A DNA stretch of 29,914 nt from Bacteroides sp. UBA1317 (GTDB lineage: Bacteria; Bacteroidota; Bacteroidia; Bacteroidales; Bacteroidaceae). This document shows, piece after piece, positions 25,905 to 29,914 of the stretch. The position numbers were made by a program, and so were the translations under genes. The stretch covers positions 3,576 through 33,489 of the forward strand of contig DBTL01000013.1 of the NCBI GenBank assembly GCA_002307035.1, in the 5' to 3' direction. Under the pieces are notes generated by a model that worked only from the letters and a program-made list of their open reading frames with translations, did no database searches and was not told the DNA's origin. Every line of letters starts with the position of its first letter. Within the stretch, counting starts at the first letter, position 1.

Positions 25905-26546
25905 ATGAAAAAATATATTTTTACCCTATTGCTATTTTTACTTTCTCTCACGCAGGCTTTTGCTCAACAGGCGAAGGCAAAAGAGATACTTGATAAGACT
26001 GCTGCTAACTTTCGGCAAGCCGAAGGAATAAAAGCGGAGTTTGAGATTCAATCTTTTAGTAAAGGGCACTTAGCGGGACAAACGAGCGGAGTTATTCAGA
26101 TGAAATCGGAAAAATTTCTGTTGAAGACGGCAGAATCAACGATCTGGTTTGATGGTAAAACACAGTGGAGCTATCTTTCCGGAAGTGAAGAAGTCAATGT
26201 GAGTAATCCTACAGCGGAAGAACTTCAAGGGATGAATCCTTATACCTTATTATATTCATATAAAAAAGGTTTCTCTTTCAAACTGGGTGGAACGAAGACT
26301 TTTCGGGGAAAGCAGATTTATGAAGTTGTGCTGACTGCTACTGCCGGAAACAAGAACCTGACAAGTGTTGTGCTGTATGTTGCCAAGGACTCTTATCAAC
26401 CCCTGTATATCGTAGCGGAACAGCGAGACAGATCTCGGAGCGAGATTACAGTAACCGATTATCATACCGGCCAAAGGTTTGCTGAATCTCTTTTTGTTTT
26501 CAATAAGAAGCAGTATCCTCATACAGAAATAATTGATTTAAGATAA
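25905..26546 (+). CDS. LolA-like outer-membrane lipoprotein carrier protein
   Basis: The product is 213 residues with a signal peptide ending AFA|QQ. The mature part has the LolA-like half-barrel pattern: KAKEILDKTAANFRQAEGIKAEF, then a run of beta strands with SEKFLLKTAESTIWFDGKTQWSY and NPYTLLYSYKKGFSFKLG. It likely shuttles lipoproteins across the periplasm from the inner membrane to the outer membrane. It lies 18 bases after ftsK and 17 before trxB, so the three are cotranscribed. LolA-family proteins without proven transport activity exist, hence moderate certainty on role. Confidence 0.85.
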   Translation: MKKYIFTLLLFLLSLTQAFAQQAKAKEILDKTAANFRQAEGIKAEFEIQSFSKGHLAGQTSGVIQMKSEKFLLKTAESTIWFDGKTQWSYLSGSEEVNVSNPTAEELQGMNPYTLLYSYKKGFSFKLGGTKTFRGKQIYEVVLTATAGNKNLTSVVLYVAKDSYQPLYIVAEQRDRSRSEITVTDYHTGQRFAESLFVFNKKQYPHTEIIDLR

Positions 26547-26563
26547 AATAAAAGACTAACGAT

Positions 26564-27508
26564 ATGGAAACAGAAAAAGTAAGATGCCTGATCATTGGTT
26601 CAGGCCCTGCAGGCTATACTGCTGCAATTTATGCGGGACGAGCTAATTTATCTCCTGTACTCTATGAAGGATTACAACCGGGCGGACAGTTAACGACTAC
26701 CACTGAAGTTGAAAATTTCCCCGGCTATCCCGAAGGAATAACCGGCCCCGAATTGATGGAAGACCTCCGCAAACAGGCTGAACGCTTTGGTACAGAAGTA
26801 CGCTTTGGCATTGCCACGGCTGCCGACTTGAGTGCTTCACCTTATAAGATCACGATTGATGAAGATAAAGTGATTGAAGCTCAAACAGTGATTATCTCGA
26901 CTGGTGCTACTGCTAAATACTTAGGACTGGATGATGAAAAGAAATATGCCGGTATGGGAGTGAGCGCTTGCGCTACTTGCGATGGTTTCTTCTACCGTAA
27001 GAAGGTTGTTGCCGTTGTGGGTGGTGGTGACACAGCTTGTGAAGAAGCTATTTATCTTGCCGGATTGGCATCGAAAGTCTACCTGATTGTTCGTAAATCT
27101 TTCTTGCGCGCTTCTAAAATCATGCAAGACCGTGTGATAAATCATGAGAAGATTGAAGTTCTTTTTGAGCATAATACGCTTGGTCTCTTCGGAGACAAGG
27201 GAGTAGAAGGAGCGCATCTGGTTAAGCGTATGGGTGAAGCTGATGAAAAGCGTTATGATATAGCCATTGATGGTTTCTTCTTGGCCATTGGGCATAAACC
27301 AAATTCAGAGATCTTCCAACCTTATGTAGAAACGGATGAAGTGGGATACATCATCACTGAAGGAAACTCACCCAGAACCAGAGTTCCGGGAGTTTTTGCC
27401 GCAGGTGATGTGGCCGATTCTCACTATCGTCAGGCGATAACTGCTGCCGGCAGCGGCTGTAAAGCAGCCATCGAAGCAGAACGTTATCTTTCTGAGAAAG
27501 GGTTATAA
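26564..27508 (+). CDS. trxB: Thioredoxin-disulfide reductase
   Basis: The product is 314 residues, the normal low-molecular-weight TrxB length. An FAD-binding IIGSGPAGYTAAIYAGRA is at 10-27, the redox-active CATC disulfide (C136, C139) is in SACATCDGFF, and the NADPH-binding VVGGGDTACEEA is near 151-162. The C-terminal FAD motif GVFAAGDVADSHYRQAITAAGSG completes the set. It reduces thioredoxin with NADPH in the cytoplasm. It is the last gene of the ftsK operon, with a strong terminator 22 bases after its stop. No thioredoxin gene is adjacent. Confidence 0.97.
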   Translation: METEKVRCLIIGSGPAGYTAAIYAGRANLSPVLYEGLQPGGQLTTTTEVENFPGYPEGITGPELMEDLRKQAERFGTEVRFGIATAADLSASPYKITIDEDKVIEAQTVIISTGATAKYLGLDDEKKYAGMGVSACATCDGFFYRKKVVAVVGGGDTACEEAIYLAGLASKVYLIVRKSFLRASKIMQDRVINHEKIEVLFEHNTLGLFGDKGVEGAHLVKRMGEADEKRYDIAIDGFFLAIGHKPNSEIFQPYVETDEVGYIITEGNSPRTRVPGVFAAGDVADSHYRQAITAAGSGCKAAIEAERYLSEKGL

Positions 27509-27530
27509 AATTCTTAGATAAAGCAAAATA

Positions 27531-27572
27531 AAAATAGGCTTATCACAATTCCGTTTGTGATAAGCCTATTTT
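27531..27572 (+). terminator. Intrinsic terminator of the ftsK-lolA-trxB operon
   Basis: A perfect 18-bp stem (27531-27548 with 27555-27572) has a 6-nt loop TTCCGT, ends in TTTT and is preceded by an A run. It is symmetrical enough to work in both directions. Confidence 0.9.
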
Positions 27573-27608
27573 AGCATGAGTTCGATATTAAAATCACAAT
27601 TAATAGAT

Positions 27609-28487
27609 ATGGAACACTTTGAATATAAAAAGCTGAATGCTTTCTCTGTTGGTGATTCCAGCGGGAATCCTGCCGCATGTATTTACCTGAAAAACGGGCA
27701 ACAACTTTCCGATGCTGAGATGCTGTCCATAGCCAAAGAACACAAAGGGTTCGTTTCCGAAGTTATCTATTGTACTTCCCTGAGTGAAACTTCTTTCCGT
27801 TTGAGATACTATTCCTCGGAATGTGAAGTCGAATTCTGCGGCCACGGTACAATTGCCTGCATATACGAGCTAATCAAGAGTAATGATTGCTTAAAAGCCT
27901 TACCGCAAATCAGTATAACGACGAACAAGGGAGATCTGATCGTTTACAATGAACTTGAACAGCTCGATGCAGTCTTTATCACGGCACCCGATCCGCAGTA
28001 TCTCACCGTGCCGGTCAGTGTGAATGATATTGCGGATAACCTGAACATCTCTCCGATGGTGGTTAACAATACTCATCCCGTTGAATTGATAGATGCAGGG
28101 CTCAGAACTTTGATTGTTCCGATTAAGGGTGTTAAAGACCTCACTAAAATAACTCCTAACGAAGCAACACTCAAAGAGTTTTGCCTGTCCAACGGCATAG
28201 ATATAATTCTCGTATTTACTTTAGATGTTGTAGATGAAAAGAGTAAAGCGCGTACCAGAGTCTTTGCCCCTAAGTTTGGCTATCTTGAAGATCCCGCTAC
28301 AGGATCAGGTAACTCTGCTTTCGGATATTATATGCTCCGGCATGCTTTGTGGAATGGGAAAGCTATCTCTATCGAACAAAACGACAAGATTGTCGATTAT
28401 AATATCGTTAAGTTAAATACTGCAGATAATAAGGTATTGTTTGGAGGAAATGCAACTCTCAAGATAGAAGGATCTTATTGCTTGTAA
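27609..28487 (+). CDS. PhzF-family isomerase/epimerase
   Basis: From the ATG at 27609 the product is 292 residues and begins MEHFEYKKLNAF, the usual family start. An upstream in-frame ATG at 27576 would add 11 residues but begins four bases after the trxB terminator stem, so it is disfavoured. Conserved features are GNPAACIYL, the catalytic Glu (E51, FVSEVIY), CEVEFCGHGTIAC near 72-84 and FAPKFGYLEDPATGSGNSAFGYY. PhzF itself isomerises a phenazine precursor, but most bacterial members have unknown substrates and no phenazine genes are visible. No promoter box is evident in the 36 bases before the start. Confidence 0.9.
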   Translation: MEHFEYKKLNAFSVGDSSGNPAACIYLKNGQQLSDAEMLSIAKEHKGFVSEVIYCTSLSETSFRLRYYSSECEVEFCGHGTIACIYELIKSNDCLKALPQISITTNKGDLIVYNELEQLDAVFITAPDPQYLTVPVSVNDIADNLNISPMVVNNTHPVELIDAGLRTLIVPIKGVKDLTKITPNEATLKEFCLSNGIDIILVFTLDVVDEKSKARTRVFAPKFGYLEDPATGSGNSAFGYYMLRHALWNGKAISIEQNDKIVDYNIVKLNTADNKVLFGGNATLKIEGSYCL

Positions 28488-28575
28488 TATCCGGGCTGAC
28501 TCTTATAGTAAAGTGGACTTGGAATAATATTTACACATAATCTGCCCCAAATAGAACTTATGACTTCAGCGTGTG

Positions 28576-28633
28576 GAATGTACGATATCAGCGTGTTGAA
28601 AACGTGCATTCAACACGCTGAAGTCGTACATTC
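28576..28633. repeat. Long imperfect inverted repeat built from related units of about 22 bp
   Basis: Bases 28576-28600 pair with 28609-28633 in a 25-position stem with one A/A mismatch and one G-U pair around an 8-nt loop. The unit ATTCAACACGCTGAAGTCGTAC (28608-28629, split ATTCAACACGC / TGAAGTCGTAC) recurs in inverted form at 28581-28600 and again, with changes, just upstream at 28562-28579. A partial direct copy follows at 28630-28636. This organisation resembles dispersed intergenic REP-like elements rather than a simple terminator. Confidence 0.75.
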
Positions 28634-28637
28634 AACA

Positions 28638-28667
28638 ACCCCCTCTCACAAAGCCTGTGGAGGGGGT
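28638..28667 (+). terminator. GC-rich hairpin, probable terminator of the phzF-family gene
   Basis: ACCCCCTC (28638-28645) pairs with GAGGGGGT (28660-28667). After a one-base bulge, CACA pairs with TGTG, leaving a 5-nt loop. A T-rich stretch (about 28672-28683) follows. It may also help stop the minus-strand gene ending at 28715. Confidence 0.65.
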
Positions 28668-28714
28668 GTTACTATTTTCTTTTATCATGACAAACAGAGG
28701 CGGTGATCATCTTA

Positions 28715-29914
28715 CTAGTAAACCTCTACTTCGTCGATGTATAGATTTGCCGGAACTGTTTCTTCCGGAGAATCTTTTCTGCAATCTATTCCGTTTTGTA
28801 ACACTCCTCCGTTTTTGATCGTAAGTTTGATGTAGCGTGCTTCCGTGGGTGCAAAGATGACGGAATCGGTATAAGCCTTTCTGCCATTCTTAGGCAATTG
28901 CCGGCGGAAACTTTCCTGGCCTGCTTTTCTATAAGTAATTCCATCATTTGATATTTCTACTATTGCTTTGCTTGCCGGTAGCACTTTGTATGCCGGATTG
29001 AAAAGCGATCCAAAAACAACCTTACTGATTGTTTGCATCTGCCCTAAGTCGACAGAAAAAACAAGCTCATTGTTGCATGCAGCATTCATGTTGAAACTCG
29101 TCCAAGGCGTATAAGAAGCATTATTTCCCCGTTTGCCATTGGTGAGTCCTAATGTTGTGTGGTCTGCACCCAACACATCGTTTTCTCCGAATACATCTCC
29201 GGTCATCCACCCCGCTTGCGGGCTAACAACATATTTCTTTCCGCTGATTAAGTTACCGTATAAGGCTTTTGAACAAACTTTTCCAATCCTCTTCTCACCT
29301 TTGAACGCAGCTGCCCTCAGGTTGATGTTGCCATTCAGAACAAATGGACCGGTATATCTGGATGAATTGATGGTTGGTTCTTTTCCGTTTATCGTATAGC
29401 GTATTTCTGCGTCGGGTGCATAAGTTTCCAGTGTTACCTTTAAAAGGTTGTCACTGTCTACATGCGTGTAAGTGTTGACCTCGAAGAAGTTTCGGCAGGC
29501 TTTCACGTTCATCACCTCCATTCGTTGAAAATCACCCGCCATACGTTGCCGGAAACTATTCCAACTCTTATTTTGATTCAGCGTCCAAGCTGTTTCCGCT
29601 ACGGCAACAGCCCGTGGAAACGCTTGATAATCTCTACGCTCATTCGTTTGCATGTACTCAGTCCATATATTTCCTTGCAAACCAATGATATGTTTTTTTA
29701 CCAACTCATCAGCATCTTCAGGCACTGGATTGTAGCTGTATGTTTTCTTTAGTGTCGTATAGCCTCCAATTGTGGTTGGAGCAAATTCAGGATCTTCCTG
29801 ATAACTATCCAGATACACATAAGCACCGGGTGTCATGATGGCATCATGTCCGGCTTTTGCAGCATTCATTCCGCCTTCCACTCCACGCCACGACATCACG
29901 GTTGCATTGGGAGC
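28715..29914 (-). CDS. GH20 beta-N-acetylhexosaminidase, C-terminal part (5' end beyond window)
   Basis: The frame is open to the window edge on the minus strand, giving the last 399 residues. The first visible residues APNATVMSWRGVEGG are the conserved late-barrel segment of GH20 enzymes, followed by GHDAIMTP and LQGNIWTEYM. The catalytic Asp-Glu pair would be upstream and outside the window. After the barrel (to about 135) come a chitobiase-type C-terminal beta domain (EIRYTINGKEPT) and an F5/8-type C (CBM32-like) domain (about 245-399, with ELVFSVDLGQMQTISKVVFG and ARYIKLTIKNGG). It would release terminal GlcNAc or GalNAc from host-type glycans. It is convergent with the phzF-family gene and separate from the cluster at the window start. 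Confidence 0.93.
   Translation of the reverse strand, partial: APNATVMSWRGVEGGMNAAKAGHDAIMTPGAYVYLDSYQEDPEFAPTTIGGYTTLKKTYSYNPVPEDADELVKKHIIGLQGNIWTEYMQTNERRDYQAFPRAVAVAETAWTLNQNKSWNSFRQRMAGDFQRMEVMNVKACRNFFEVNTYTHVDSDNLLKVTLETYAPDAEIRYTINGKEPTINSSRYTGPFVLNGNINLRAAAFKGEKRIGKVCSKALYGNLISGKKYVVSPQAGWMTGDVFGENDVLGADHTTLGLTNGKRGNNASYTPWTSFNMNAACNNELVFSVDLGQMQTISKVVFGSLFNPAYKVLPASKAIVEISNDGITYRKAGQESFRRQLPKNGRKAYTDSVIFAPTEARYIKLTIKNGGVLQNGIDCRKDSPEETVPANLYIDEVEVY

Noticed and set aside
28562..28637. CRISPR array
   Set aside because: The repeated units are inverted relative to each other, are too few and have no regular unique spacers; no cas gene is present.

Overview
The window looks like a chromosomal stretch from a Bacteroides-type member of the Bacteroidota. 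The evidence is a SusC/SusD pair, lipoprotein signals with acidic residues after the Cys, mostly weak Shine-Dalgarno sequences, and TAnnTTTG promoter boxes. No rRNA, tRNA, CRISPR array, insertion sequence or phage gene was seen.

Region 1 (1-14831, + strand) is a polysaccharide-utilisation-type cluster. It opens with the 3' end of an N-acylglucosamine 2-epimerase gene and a DUF4434-like barrel protein with a twin-arginine-type leader. After a 237-bp AT-rich leader comes a tightly packed series: SusC, SusD, an HGSNAT-like membrane acyltransferase, a secreted ADP-ribosylglycohydrolase-fold protein with an extra C-terminal domain, a secreted calcineurin-type phosphoesterase, a sialate O-acetylesterase-type enzyme, a family-10-like glycoside hydrolase and a second HGSNAT-like acyltransferase. 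I infer that it imports and trims an acetylated, probably amino-sugar-containing glycan. The epimerase would feed GlcNAc/ManNAc interconversion, and the esterase and acyltransferases would remove and re-add acetyl groups. None of the putative hydrolases belongs to a well-characterised CAZy family that I can name with confidence, and no regulator is present. This is the best candidate here for an undescribed system.

Region 2 (14832-16441) holds an orphan GltD-like flavoprotein gene. It has a clear Bacteroides-type promoter overlapping a 16-bp palindrome and ends at a strong bidirectional terminator.

Region 3 (16463-23060, - strand) is an efflux operon in the order adaptor, RND pump, outer-membrane factor. 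It ends with a divergent LpxA paralogue that keeps the catalytic His pair but has lost several residues known to bind UDP-GlcNAc or the acyl chain.

Region 4 (23433-27572, + strand) is a housekeeping operon of ftsK, a LolA-like carrier and trxB, closed by an 18-bp perfect terminator hairpin. A phzF-family gene follows directly.

Region 5 (28488-29914) has an intergenic inverted-repeat element and a GC-rich terminator. It ends with the 3' part of a GH20 beta-hexosaminidase gene on the minus strand, which runs off the window.
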